Source: Spisula solida (Eukaryota > Mollusca > Bivalvia > Venerida > Mactridae). Taken from it: a stretch of DNA of 64,000 nucleotides. Below the pieces are notes generated by a model, which did not search any database, had not been told where the DNA came from, and saw nothing but the letters and a program-made list of their open reading frames with translations. Shown in pieces: positions 12,201 through 20,973 of this stretch (position 1 is its first letter; every line of letters starts with the position of its first letter). The translations under genes and the position numbers were made by a program. Location: positions 10,451,201 to 10,515,200 of the forward strand of contig OX365962.1 in assembly GCA_947247005.1 (NCBI GenBank). Reading direction: 5' to 3'.

Positions 12201-15200
12201 ATCTGTACGTCATTGACACGCTCCCGTTTAACATATGGAGGCATATTACTTCAGCTAATGGTGAACTAACATTTGAAGTGATGTACGGCATGTGTTTTGG
12301 CAATCTTACACTATGTGAACAAGTAAGTACATTCAGCCCTGCGTTCAACGAAGCATGCTATGAGGTATGTTACGTACCTATGTCGTACCTATAATTCGTT
12401 GAACGTTAAGTTAAAAAAAACATGTTCGTCACGTGAGCGAAGTTTGGCTAACCATATGCGGAGTTGGTGTGCCTAAATTGGTCAATCTCAACAAAATGAC
12501 GGGGAGAGGCAAACAAAAGAGTGTGAATAGTAAAACCCGTGCATCCGTGCGTATTTCGAATTAAGAACGAAAACAACGGGGATCAGGTTTAATATGACAG
12601 GCTCTCAGTACTTTTGGAATGGGGCCAGGGGCCCTCGTGTAGGGGGAATTTCGCGTCGTTTTGAAGAAAAATGGGAATTTTGTCTTTTGTAAATATCAAT
12701 ACTATTATAAAAGCAAAACATATTAAATGAACAAAAAGCCAATTTCAAGCTATAACAACAGCTACAGCAACTGCTGACTAGCATTTACCAAAGGCTCTTA
12801 GTGACTTAAAAAAACGTTTCAATGTGTTTTTTTTCAGAAAATAGTGGGAAAATGTATATTCATTTAGGAGTGGAATTGGGCTGATATTCGGCCCCAAAAA
12901 TGGTGAAATAAGGGCCCTGTATGATAAAAACAAAAGGAACAGGGAAGAGGCAGCACTAAACATAACAGAACAACACGACATGTAAAACTAGGGAATGCGA
13001 GTTTTTACTGACTGGTCGATATAAATCACTAATCGGTTGATACAGACGCCCCTACATTTATCTTATGAGTGCACTGATTGGTCAATACAGACACACCTTC
13101 AGTTGTTAGCTCGCTGATTAGTCCATACGGGCGCACCGCCTCGTCGATAGCCTATTAATGGCGCGTCCGCTTCGAGTATCCTGGGTTCGATCCCCGGCCT
13201 CATCGTATAGCACAGAGAATTTGACATGATCCTGACCTTTATGTATGAATATATTACAAGGTTCTAGCGTTGAATACATAAATTTCCGCGAGTAAATCGT
13301 GCAATATCGGTCCTTAAGAATTGTGTTGGTATTACACCTCGAGCGGCTTCGTGATACTTCCCGCTAATGAAAACTTACAACCGGGGTTATAAATATAGAC
13401 AATATATATGCTGTTAAATTATGCTAATGAAAGGTCGAGAGTCGTATCAAATTCTCTGGACTATACCAAAGACGAAATAAAAATGTTTCCAGTAATTCCC
13501 TTGCATTAAACAGAAACTGGCTCGTCTTTTATCATACCATCTTGGCGATGGATAACATCAGAAATGAGGTGTCGAGATTGACTAATATAAGTTGGAAAAC
13601 TTGTTTCACAATCGCTGGCTTAGAATTAGACGGCCGTAAGTACAACATAAATATTTTAAGAAAACAAGAAAAACTGTCTGAAAACTACTCTTTACGTATG
13701 GAAAAACAAGCTTTTTAAACTTCTGTTTGGTCAACATGACCACTTCTAATTTTCGTGAAAATAGGCTTATAAGTAGTGCCTTGAGATGCAGATTTCAAAT
13801 ACTGTATAGCGGGTATATTTCACGGGGGTCTAATTTTCGCTATATTCGCGGTTTACATCGATAGCGCGAAATCTAAACCCAGCGAAATATTCACCTCGTA
13901 AATATACAAATTTTACAAAGTCATGATTAAAAACTTTGAAGGAGCAACAAGAAAAAAACAACGTTGGCCCAATGACTTTGCAATAAGTACGTCGGTTTAG
14001 CAAATTAGGGTTAATACGACAATAAGACTAATAATAAATAACGAAATATAATTCGAAATTAAAACGTGTGTATACTCTATGTCAAATACCTTTATGCATG
14101 TGTACGTACATCAAGTTTTATCAGCGTTAAAATGTGTTAATTATAAGCAGGTGTATCCAACCTGATGAATTTAACGATTTTGTTTGCAAAATGTTTGCCG
14201 AAAAAAGTATTTGTTTGTGTTCATTTTCTAATGATAGTTAACACGGCCATAGAACAAACCGTTCAGAATAACATAACATAAGTTTATTGCATAAACTAAT
14301 TATAGTTTATCGCCATTTACAAAGTTCTTTCTTACACGAATAACAGTATATCTGCATATCGGAAGCGTTGGTTTGATTTTGCGTGCGTGAAAAATAATAA
14401 CATAGCGTATCGTCAATTCTAAATTGTCGGACTTGTTTAATTAATTATTAATTATGGACTATGGTAGCAATATGGGATTTGTGAAAACGTGCGTGTATTC
14501 GCAATTAATCAACACTAATTGTCATTACGCCCGGTTTTCTTACACTATTGCATTTAAGTTTTAAGCTTTTTAAATTGCCGTTTGCAGCAATCTTACCTTA
14601 CGTAAGATTGACCTCCAGTTTCATGTTTACCAACAAGGTCTTAAATTCGCGGTCGAGGTAGTTTGCGCGAAATCAAGACACCGTGAATTCAAAAGGATTC
14701 AGATAACGCGAATAATGGACCCCGTGAAATATACCCGCTATACAGTATGCATGAGTCTTATGTTATAGTTAGAACATATTAAGTAAATTTTAATGATTAA
14801 AAAGGGCGGAGCGAGCGAAGCGAGTCCTTTTTGGGCATTAAAATTTACTTAATATGTTCTAACTAACTTAGAATATAACATTCTGCATTCTGATTGGCCG
14901 ATAGAAATTAGCGCCAACGCATGACGTCAAGTCTGTTAAGAGAAAATTTTAATGATTAAATTTTCATTTAACCGCGAAAATGTGGCGTTTTCATTGGCTC
15001 ATAATGTAGGTTATATTCTAAAAGGTCGTAAGTAGTTCGACCTACGACCTTTTATTTCTAAGCCAGCGATATGTGTATAATTAAATGTCTGTTGTTCAGT
15101 TTGCTTATTTCCTGAATGCAATGGTTTAACAGTATTTAGGTTCCGTAAACAATGATAATCTTTGTACTTTATTAAGGGAGCGGGGACCTATAGATAGATC

Positions 15201-18196
15201 GCGCTCTTCACGATAGAGAGGTCCCGGGTTCGATCCCCGTCTGTGTCAATGCTTAATTTCTGTACTTACTTGACGTTGGCTGCACACCCACCAGGAGAGA
15301 AATGGTCTCCTCAGGGAGACTCGAACGCAGATTTTCTTAGGTACAATGAACAGGGAAAGTACAAATGTCAAACTGTGACTGAACGCGGCCGAAATCAGCC
15401 TTCGAAAATTATTCGTGGGCTAGGTTTATGAATCTTGGTATGTGGATAGGTGGCCATAAGGGATTGTGCACGTCTAAAAATATTTTGATTCTGACAAAAA
15501 TTGGGGTTGCTATGGCAACAGAAATCGTGAAAATATGCCCAAATATCTAGATCCTGACATAACTCTAACAGTTTCCAAGCTAGGTTTAGGAAACTTCACA
15601 TGTTGATAGGGGGCAATAAGGAGATTATGCACGTCTAAAAATAGTGTGATTCTGACAAAACTTGGGGTTGCTATGGCAATAGAAACATTGAAAATGGCTT
15701 CAAATCGGTAGGGGACTTCTGTATTGCTTGCAATTCTTAATTACTTGTTAATTTCAGTCTTGTCAGGAGAAAAGATCAACCGAGCATCATCAAACATGGG
15801 CCGTTAGAACTACAATACCATTCCATTCGAACGGTACAGATCCTAGTGGGAATAAAGAAACAGGTGTTGTATATATACCACGATACTGTTTTATCAAAGC
15901 ACTTAGTTAAACGAAAAACGTAAATTTACGATCAAATTTAAACAAAATATAATTTGTTAACTCCTACAAACCATATCCGTCACAAATTTGCAGTTGTAAA
16001 AGAATTTTAAAGAATCTAGATTTGAGAGTAACATTAAGATTGTCGTAAGTGCATTGATAAAACAGTATTGTAAAATAAGAAGTTTTTTCGAGGTCAAATT
16101 TCACGTAATTGATATCATTAATTAAGTGATTATGCGGGACTTACCTTTGTAAAGGAGGAGACGAAGGTTGATCAAGATTTCATCCGACAACTTAGCGAGG
16201 TTAAATGCTCGCGAATTTTAAAATTCAGAAAGAACTACATTCTGTTTGTTAACGGCCGCTTTTGTTAGTTTATGAACGTATTGTTTGGCGAACTAACCGA
16301 TTTCGCGAATATAGCGAAAACAAATCTATTGCCAAAAATTCTGATTGTATTGTACAGTATCTTTATAATCGCCCTAATCGAATATTCGATCTATTTCCGT
16401 CACGAATTTTAAAACTCTTATATACATGCCTAATCTCCCATGTTCAAGAAAGATAAATGTACATTTCGATTCAGTCAATATGTTGTCGTGCATTTGTCCT
16501 GTAAATTACCAGAAACAACAGGGTACTAACAATGCGTAAATGTCGCGTAAGTTTGCGGATATAATTGTCACTTACGCAAATCATTAAGTGAGTTTTACTT
16601 AACCGATCGCAAGTTGTTACATACATTTACGTAAAAATAATTGAACGTAGACCGGGCCACAATAGAGAGGTTGCGAAAGGCAACGTGTAACGCAAATGCG
16701 TTTTACTAAGATATTTTTCTCATGTACTGTCGTAAGTTTCGGCATTATTCAACGCAAGGTCAGAGTAACCGTCAATAGCAAATATGAACGTAGTGAGGAG
16801 TTTTTGCCACGTACTGTTGATTTTGTTATAGACTGTGATTATAGTAATAAAAACATGTTTAATCATCAAAACTTATCCAACGTTTATGTATATGTATTCA
16901 TTCTGGTTCCCAGAATATTGGTAATAGTGTGGCCCGGTCTACGTTCAATATTCAATAGGTTTACGTAAATGTACGCAACAACTTGCGATCGATTAGTGAA
17001 ACGCACTTACGAATTTTCGTAAGAGAAATATGTATATGATGATTTACGTGGCATTCACGCATTGTTAGTGAAAGAGTACCCAGGGGTGGTATTCCATATT
17101 GATCTTATTCAATTGGAGAATAAGGATAACCAATCATATCGCCTGTTACAGACCAATAGTTTAATATGGCGTGATCTGATTGGTTGTCCTTATCCTTAAG
17201 TCAAGTAAGATCAATATTGAATACAACCCCAGATCACGAAATACTGAACGACCTCAAACTGGAAACTATTAGTCGAATAGGTCCGTCATGATAAGGATAC
17301 ACCAAGATGTAGTCTGCCGTTGATAACGCTTGCCTTTGAAGACAAATAAAAATTAAAATTAAATACATTTTCGATCCCTATGTTTATTCCATCTTGATCA
17401 TATTATTTTTAAAGAATATACTCTTTCAATTTACACTGGTAAAAAGCGGTTAGTCGATCGTGTAGTGTTTATATTATGCTTGTTTGTTTATTGACAAGGA
17501 TATAATTATCTCCTACGAGCTTAAAGTCTTTATAATTCGATAACAGCTGCAAAGTTGGGGCATATTATGATTTGTAAGGGTTCATTAACTGAATCAGTAT
17601 TATTTTTGCAAGCGTATTTTGCTGGCATAAATTGCCAAAAGTGGTGGCACTCTGAGCAACCCAAGATGGCGTCCATGATACCCGCCCTCTTGACAGTACT
17701 AACCTATAATCAATGTTATGAAAATATCAGGAATGTGATGCAACTTTTTTTAAATAACTTCTTGCAATTTATACCGGCCGTCTCAGATACTACTGACTTT
17801 CCCCGAACATTTTGGTATATAACTTGTCTTGTTAACAAACGGGTCATACCTACTCCTAAAATAGAGGACTTATTTGGCAATAGTCACCCTACCACATTGT
17901 AAATTGCTTCTAACTATTCTTTGTGGCGAATTTCTTGTCTAGTATATTGTATCAGCTGAAATTATAACGTATCAGTCTGTTGTATAGTGTGGCACCCATA
18001 CAAATGTATATGTGTTTTTCTTTCAGAGTCTGGTACCACTGACAACTTCAAATCGAACCCATGCTCGGGTAGCCCTGTGTTCTGGATTCCAGTGTCCCTG
18101 CTTCTCATAATGGTGCTGATAGCGTCGATGGCGACCGTGTTCTTCTTGTATAAGAGGGCACAGTTTATCAATCGCATCAAGAATTTAAATCATTAG
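153..18196 (+). CDS. Single-pass membrane protein, C-terminal part (five exons, 5' end outside window)
   Basis: The joined exons 153-206, 10585-10660, 12100-12322, 15758-15863 and 18027-18196 stay open, and every junction agrees in codon phase (1, 2, 0, 1). They give about 210 residues. In order: an acidic loop DDGDGSIDED resembling an EF-hand or thrombospondin-type calcium loop; a region with pairs of cysteines (VCDTDNIDC, GMCFGNLTLC, SC); NLT and NGT glycosylation sequons; then near the C-terminus a hydrophobic segment FWIPVSLLLIMVLIASMATV followed by a short basic tail. This is the layout of a type I cell-surface protein, outside first. No signal peptide is present, so upstream exons must lie before base 1. 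I do not recognise the family. The introns are crowded with mobile elements. Function unknown; adhesion or receptor roles would be guesses. Confidence 0.68.
765..910. repeat. Fold-back element, CG-loop class
   Basis: The arms TTTATTAAACTCGTT and ACTCGTTTAATAAATTC pair around a centre containing CTCGACAGAGCCTCG. The same layout, centre and tail (CACTCATG then CCTCTATATAT) recur at 26157-26305, so this is one dispersed family. Confidence 0.6.
1023..1340 (+). repeat. Dispersed 'GACAGGGAAGGCAGCACTCA' element with 30-bp tandem units
   Basis: It begins with GACAGGGAAGACAGCACT and contains AAAATGCCCAACACAC, both shared with copies near 20.2, 23.0, 23.7, 36.6 and 59.0 kb. Here the distal part has expanded into five 30-bp units (starting 1161, 1191, 1221, 1251, 1281) carrying CAGCTGTCAAAAAGT. 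Because 30 is a multiple of three, the units give a spurious open frame with a SCQKV repeat; I do not consider it a gene. Confidence 0.7.
3061..3125 (+). repeat. Three imperfect ~25-bp tandem units
   Basis: The core AGTGCCCCCTTG occurs three times in 60 bases, spaced about 26 and 25 bases apart. Short and imperfect; no function visible. Confidence 0.6.
5186..5424 (+). repeat. 12-bp minisatellite (CATTCCTCTGCC)n
   Basis: About 20 uninterrupted copies of a 12-bp unit, with a central block where CTGCC becomes CTACC. The open frame across it (PHSSASFLCLI repeats) follows from the unit being a multiple of three and is not a gene. Confidence 0.9.
5550..5645. repeat. Fold-back element with CG-rich loop
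   Basis: The arms TGTAGTGATAAAATT and AATTTTATCACTACA surround a loop GAGCGCGTAGCGCGAG, itself palindromic. AT-rich arms and a GC-rich loop match the other fold-back families in this window. Confidence 0.7.
6425..6590. repeat. Fold-back element, with a second partial copy downstream
   Basis: The arms AATAATAGGTTAGTGCCGTG and CACGGCACTAACCTATTATT are complementary. The right half (CACCCGATAAATTCCTCC to CTATTATTCTCTATATA) is repeated at 6763-6840, so a partial duplicate sits about 220 bp away. Confidence 0.7.
8037..8238 (-). mobile_element. tRNA-derived SINE (family S1), near full length
   Basis: On the minus strand it starts with a tRNA-like head (TCGATAGCCTAGTGGTTGAG, then GGGTTGGATCCCTGG as a B-box-like segment). 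A body follows with ACCAAAGACGAAATAAAAATG and a tail ending CTTGTTTCACAATCGA. The same body occurs at 13466-13612. It abuts a LINE fragment at 8240. Confidence 0.7.
8240..8428 (-). mobile_element. Non-LTR retrotransposon reverse transcriptase, C-terminal scrap
   Basis: The minus frame reads LLLEYGSHIWSPYLGRNKAH, then LELVQCR and LPSLEQRRR. This matches the thumb-side motif of non-LTR reverse transcriptases (LEYxxxxWSPY, LExVQRR, LxxLxQRR). Only about 60 codons survive. The flank near 8400-8450 (CAGTGTTTATATTATGC) recurs near 17465, so both belong to one family's remains. Confidence 0.75.
8535..9128. mobile_element. TIR fold-back element, ~590 bp
   Basis: The ends AAAGGACAAGGTT and AACCTTGTCCTTT are inverted, and the arms continue with AATTTGGCCCTG / CAGGGCCAAATT. 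Inside, a second inverted pair (CTGGCGACACTTT and AAAGTGTCGCAAGAG) closes the fold. No coding capacity seen. Confidence 0.6.
9225..9897 (+). repeat. ~115-bp direct repeats about 555 bp apart
   Basis: 9225-9342 and 9782-9897 are near-identical (both contain CATCACAGACATCGTAAGGC and TTACAGCGC). Between them lie a small fold-back (GTCGAGGGCGTAGCCCGAGA, ~9380-9399) and a perfect 14-bp hairpin at 9644-9675. Confidence 0.75.
10235..10494. mobile_element. MITE with GGTGGTATTCATAAAGCATC ends
   Basis: The left end GGTGGTATTCATAAAGCATC and right end GATGCTTTGTGAATACCAGC are inverted with few mismatches. A truncated relative lies at about 10890-10955 (ATGATTTGTGAATATCAGCC). The element ends some 90 bp before an exon acceptor of gene 1. 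Confidence 0.65.
10585..10660 (+). CDS. Gene 1, exon with CDTDNIDC
   Basis: The acceptor ATTTCAG is followed by 76 bases with one open frame (ATGVFAEHVDVCDTDNIDCN, then AIYNG). The donor GTAAGT follows two bases into a glycine codon. The other two frames hit stops. Both neighbours match in phase. Confidence 0.68.
10986..11233 (+). mobile_element. Dispersed repeat R, copy 1 (TAGTCCCCTA ... TAGGAGACTTC)
   Basis: It begins TAGTCCCCTATGGGTTTTTG, continues through a CCGTCCGTCC microsatellite and CCAAGCTAGGTTTATGAAAC, and ends TTGCAATTCTTAATTACTTG. Other copies: 15411-15750, 21913-22222, and a reversed end fragment at 23573-23606. No coding frame; presumed non-autonomous mobile element. Confidence 0.7.
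11426..11642. mobile_element. MITE family H (CGCTGGCTTAG ends), copy H1
   Basis: The left end TATCGCTGGCTTAGAATTAG and right end ACCTTCTAAGTCAGCGATAT are inverted. Shared interior: AAAATTGGAAGTAATCATGT. Other copies at 13611-15071, 31891-32149 and 32711-32980. Confidence 0.75.
11733..11837 (+). repeat. 35-bp unit repeated three times
   Basis: The unit AGTGTCTGATAAAGTGATTT plus TACTGTAGTCCATT starts at 11733, 11768 and 11803, nearly identical each time. It lies in the intron before the 12100 exon. Confidence 0.85.
12100..12322 (+). CDS. Gene 1, largest exon
   Basis: The acceptor CCCATTTCAG precedes one base that completes a glycine codon, then 74 open codons from CYFDSYDSERADD to GMCFGNLTLCEQ, then donor GTAAGT. 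Codon use looks coding, and the open frame runs further on both sides only by chance. It contributes three cysteines and an NLT sequon to the extracellular part. Confidence 0.78.
12377..12490 (+). repeat. Dispersed 'TTCGTTGAACG' element
   Basis: ATTCGTTGAACG, GTCACGTGAGCGAAGTTTGG and ACAAAATGACGG occur in the same order at 27548-27650. The inverted sequence CGTTCAACGAA lies upstream at 12342 and downstream at 27719, suggesting a TIR element whose limits I cannot fix. It starts 20-50 bases after an exon donor of gene 1. Confidence 0.45.
13135..13612 (+). mobile_element. tRNA-derived SINE (family S1), split by a MITE
   Basis: The head TCGATAGCC ... GGTTCGATCCCCGG lies at 13137-13200 and the body CCAAAGACGAAATAAAAATG resumes at 13466, ending TTGTTTCACAATCG at 13612. 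The uninterrupted copy at 8037-8238 shows that head and body should be adjacent at a TA dinucleotide, exactly where the 256-bp MITE now sits. Confidence 0.72.
13208..13463 (+). mobile_element. MITE family A (TAGCACAGAGAATTTGACAT ends), copy A1
   Basis: The left end TAGCACAGAGAATTTGACAT and right end GTATCAAATTCTCTGGACTA are imperfect inverted repeats, flanked by TA on both sides (13206-13207, 13464-13465). Length 256 bp, no coding capacity. A TA target duplication is typical of Tc1/mariner-type elements. Other copies: 25776-25905 (partial), 43574-45359 (split), 48030-48295, 50079-50464. Confidence 0.82.
13802..14745. mobile_element. 944-bp TIR element (CTGTATAGCGGGTATATTTC), TA duplication
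   Basis: The ends CTGTATAGCGGGTATATTTC and GAAATATACCCGCTATACAG are perfect inverted repeats, and the arms continue imperfectly for about 100 bp (TTCGCTATATTCGCG, GCGCGAAAT). The flanking TA is duplicated. The family H copy near 32790 gives the empty site (TTTCAAATATGCATGAGTC on the reverse strand). No transposase ORF: non-autonomous. Confidence 0.85.
14758..15021. mobile_element. Fold-back MITE family F with CG loop, copy F1
   Basis: The left half is a long hairpin (TTAGAACATATTAAGTAAAT and its complement) around GGAGCGAGCGAAGCGAGTCC. The right half begins TTAGAATATAACATTCTGC and ends GTAGGTTATATTCTAA, an inverted pair. A second near-identical copy is at 57267-57535. Confidence 0.78.
15178..15250 (+). 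repeat. tRNA-like SINE head fragment
   Basis: TAGATCGCGCTCTTCACGAT followed by GGTCCCGGGTTCGATCCCCG looks like the A-box to B-box part of a tRNA-derived head. It does not fold into a proper tRNA. It runs into a truncated copy of repeat R from about 15411. Confidence 0.4.
15411..15750 (+). mobile_element. Dispersed repeat R, copy 2, internally duplicated
   Basis: Two successive partial units of repeat R (each with AGGTTTA.GAA, TTCTGACAAAA and GGTTGCTATGGCAA). The second ends with the family terminus GACTTCTGTATTGCTTGC then TTAATTACTTGTT, only about 8 bases from the splice acceptor at 15757. Confidence 0.7.
15758..15863 (+). CDS. Gene 1, exon squeezed between two repeats
   Basis: After the acceptor AATTTCAG, 35 codons plus one base are open (SCQEKRSTEHHQTWAVR ... 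FHSNGTDPSGNKET). The donor GTGTTG is weak. The extra G combines with AG of the next exon to give glutamate. Repeat R ends just before the acceptor and a MITE begins 22 bases after the donor. It carries a cysteine and an NGT sequon. Confidence 0.62.
15885..16066. mobile_element. MITE (ACTGTTTTATCAAAGCACTT ends), copy 1
   Basis: The left end ACTGTTTTATCAAAGCACTT and right end TAAGTGCATTGATAAAACAG are inverted. Internal CTCCTACAAACCATAT is shared with a second copy at 55359-55595. Confidence 0.65.
16521..17081. mobile_element. 561-bp TIR element with an inverted core
   Basis: The outer ends GGGTACTAACAATGCG and CGCATTGTTAGTGAAAGAGTACCC are inverted. An inner pair, GAACGTAGACCGGGCCACA and TGTGGCCCGGTCTACGTTC, is a perfect inverted repeat. 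Just inside it sits TAGAGAGGTTGCGAAAGGCA, the end of the MITE at 20619-20973. Confidence 0.6.
17083..17230. mobile_element. MITE (GGGGTGGTATTC ends), copy 1
   Basis: GGGGTGGTATTCCATATTGA and TCAATATTGAATACAACCCC are inverted, and the whole 148 bp is nearly palindromic. A second copy in the opposite order is at 51716-51864, inside intron 2 of the fucosyltransferase gene. Confidence 0.75.
17231..18026 (+). other. Last intron of gene 1, distal part
   Basis: It holds a short remnant related to 8400-8450 (GTGTAGTGTTTATATTATGC) and an open frame of 115 codons (17555-17902, beginning MGHIMICKGSLTESVLFLQA) with two isolated cysteine pairs. No family is recognisable and there are no splice signals around it, so I do not call it a gene. 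Confidence 0.4.
18027..18196 (+). CDS. Gene 1, last exon: membrane helix and tail
   Basis: The acceptor TTTTTCTTTCAG is strong. The frame ESGTTDNFKSNPCSGSP leads into 20 hydrophobic residues, then FLYKRAQFINRIKNLNH and TAG. The positive residues right after the helix fit a cytoplasmic tail of about 17 residues. No clear signalling motif. No AATAAA lies close downstream; ATTAAA at about 18325 is the nearest variant. Confidence 0.82.
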
Positions 18197-20180
18197 TTCA
18201 AATACCAATTACAGAGGGTCGAACCAGAGACATGCTGTAAATTTATATGCTACACTCAAATGATAACATCAAGTGAGAACATTTGCCTGACGAGACAAGC
18301 TTTAACACAAAGACCATGACCATTAAAAGAATGTATTTTTAGCTTATAGTTAGTAACGTATTGTGACGTCAAAATGGAATATGATCATTCAGACATGATG
18401 TTCCATGTGAACGTGTCTCGTGTAAACTTATTAGTAATATCGCTAGTTCAAATACAAGTTACAAGTCACGGAAATGTTATTTTTCCCTTGACCGAAGTAG
18501 AATTTACTGAAGCGATATATTTTTTACGATCAAACTGCTTATAATGCTTAAAAAATCCTTGATATTTACTATATATTTTCACGATCAAACTGTTTAATGC
18601 TTAAAAAAATCCTTGATATTTATGATATATTTTCACGATCAAACTGTTTAATGCTTAAACAATCCTTGTTATTACCTAGCACTCTATATAACGAGTAATT
18701 CGTTATTTTTGACTGTTTCATGTCTTAATATTGATTTTTAGATTCAGGTATGAAACAGTTCATTGCCGGGAGGGCAATAGTTTTGACTGTTACACCCCTG
18801 GATGATATGTTACCTGCGCACTACGATGCGCAATATAAATTCCTGCAAAAACACCCGGATAGATCTATAGCGTATTTTCAATATAACTCTTGAACAATGT
18901 TATCTCTCTTTTTTGCTTTATTACATGCCGATTTTATTTGTTTGATAATAATAACATGGGGATAATGACAGTCTTGAATTTATAACAAAAATTGTCCGCT
19001 ATTAATATTAGTATGACAAAATGTCCTACAAATATCCTCTTTATTTGTTGAATTAGTATACTGTGGTTATATAGAGTATTAGGTAATAAAACAGTTATTT
19101 CATGTCTGTTTTTGGTTAACAGTCAAAACTATTGTCCCTCGGTATCGGCCTCGTGCAACAGTTCAAAAGTCTTCCCCGATACCTCGGGTCAATAGTTTTG
19201 ACTGTTAACCAAACATACATGAAATAATTGCATAATATTTACGAATCATCATATGCGTAATGGCTTATTTATACAAAATTATATACACGTTTATATATCT
19301 ACATATTTACATAAACGAGGGGTGATTAATATATTCAAGAACAAATCTAGAAATTCAATTTTGTCTTTTTGACTCAAAAGTAAATTTCCATCATGCACAG
19401 TAAGACAATTCCGATCAAATGACGTCACAATATAATGCATTAATTCAAACGTTAGATATTTGGTAGATCCACCTAACTTGGCAATTTCTTTGTTTTAGAA
19501 ATAATACATCAAACTTGAAAGCAAAGTTCTCGAATATATTGATCACCCTCGTAAATATTAGTTAGTACATAATTCTATTTTTGTTTCATTTATTTCATTA
19601 TATGTAGCTAAAAATAATTTTCATATTAGACTCGTAAACGTCTCGAATAAAACTCAAATTGAGAGTTTATGCTTGAGACGCGTGTCAATGTTTTGCTGTA
19701 GTAATTTTTTCTATAAACATCGGAGATTGTTTTCCTTCTTTGCTATTAGGGTTTTGCCTTTATTTCCATGTATATATAACGGCACAATTATAACGTTTGC
19801 AATTTCATAATACACATATATTTCATATCGGAATACAAAAATTGGGCTGCATTTTTAAGACGTAAAATACAAACAGAATACGCTGTATGAACTTATTTCT
19901 TTATTAAATTTATAACGAATAAACAACTTACAAGAAAAATATATAAAAACATGTAACAAATGCTTCATGAAAAAATACACCACGAATAAAAAAAGTTATA
20001 TGACTATTCAGTATACATCGAACTCGTGTATTTACAAGCATGTAATCTTATTTTTTCCTAATAAAATTTCAACTTCATTTACTTTTAATTTGTTTTATTC
20101 TTGAAACTATTGTACATTGTATATAGGTGAATATTGGCACCAAGAAGGTCTGACAGACAGGACCATGAAAGTGGTTGTTG
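18197..20180. other. AT-rich gene end and repeats
   Basis: Holds a ~57-bp unit repeated three times (18520-18665, with CACGATCAAACTGTTTAATG) and a fold-back at 19098-19223 whose arms are TTGGTTAACAGTCAAAACTA and its complement around a GC-rich centre. A related partial copy lies at 18705-18800 (TAGTTTTGACTGTTA). The rest is unassigned AT-rich sequence. Confidence 0.55.
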
Positions 20181-20189
20181 AGCAACGAA

Positions 20190-20500
20190 GCAAAAAGATA
20201 ATATTAAGTCAGACAGGGAATGAAGAACTCAGCTTAACTAGCCGAGCACAGAAAACATAAAAAAAAAACACAAAAAGGCACAATGCCCACCTATATCAGC
20301 CGAGTAAAGAAAACATAAAAAAAACAAGGCACAATACCCAGCTCAACAAGTTATGATCATCTCATGTCCAAGCTGTCGAAATTCTAAATGAACCAGTTTC
20401 AGCAATCAAAGCGCTGCATGCCCAAGCTGTATGACATAGTTCCATAGTTCGGTGCTACTTGAGAAAACAGTATGTGATTAATTGCCTTTTTTGGAAAAGT
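20190..20500 (+). repeat. Dispersed 'AAGTCAGACAGGGAA' element, copy 2
   Basis: It starts ATATTAAGTCAGACAGGGAA and carries two ~60-bp internal units (GCCGAGCACAGAAAACAT / GCCGAGTAAAGAAAACAT, each followed by GGCACAATGCCC or GGCACAATACCC). Confidence 0.7.
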
Positions 20501-20618
20501 TACAAGACTGTTTGTAAAGTTGGTGGTGTCGCAATTTTGATACGAGTTACGTCCCTGTTAATCTATATCTAGTGATTGAGAGACCAGTGAGTCGATACAG
20601 ACCCCTATGGGTGATATT

Positions 20619-20973
20619 AGAGAGGTTGCGAAAGGCAACGTGTAACGTGTACGTGTACGTGAATATTGTTTTTGGGTATTTCGTCATCCAGGTATGTGTA
20701 GTTTCTACATGTAACGGACGTGTGACAGACGAAAATATATTGTGTACTACGTCACACAGGTATGCATATGCACGGGAAACCCAAGATATTATCGCCGGTA
20801 GTCTCAGTGAGTTAATACAAATACTCATTATCTATTCACAAAACAATCATGTTACAACTGTCATGTGATATTACACGCAGACGTTGTGTTTCGCAAGCCA
20901 ATTTTGTGTACGTATACATGTACGGGTAGCTACACGTACACGTAGTCTTACACATTCGAATCGCAACCTCTCT
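20619..20973. mobile_element. 355-bp MITE (AGAGAGGTTGCG ends)
   Basis: AGAGAGGTTGCGAAAGGCAA and GAATCGCAACCTCTCT are inverted, with CGTGTACGTG / CACGTACACG further in. The overlapping ORFs here are by-products of the symmetry. One arm recurs inside the element at 16521-17081. Confidence 0.7.

Larger units (their letters stand above)
13611..15071. mobile_element. MITE family H, copy H2, carrying two inserted elements
   Basis: The outer ends ATCGCTGGCTTAGAATTAGA and TTCTAAGCCAGCGATAT are the family H termini. Two younger elements interrupt it: a 944-bp TA-flanked element (13802-14745) and a fold-back element (14758-15021). Copies at 32711-32980 and 31891-32149 show the uninterrupted arrangement. 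Confidence 0.75.

Noticed and set aside
17555..17902. 115-codon ORF in the last intron of gene 1
   Set aside because: No family, no splice sites and no promoter; reported in the intron entry only.
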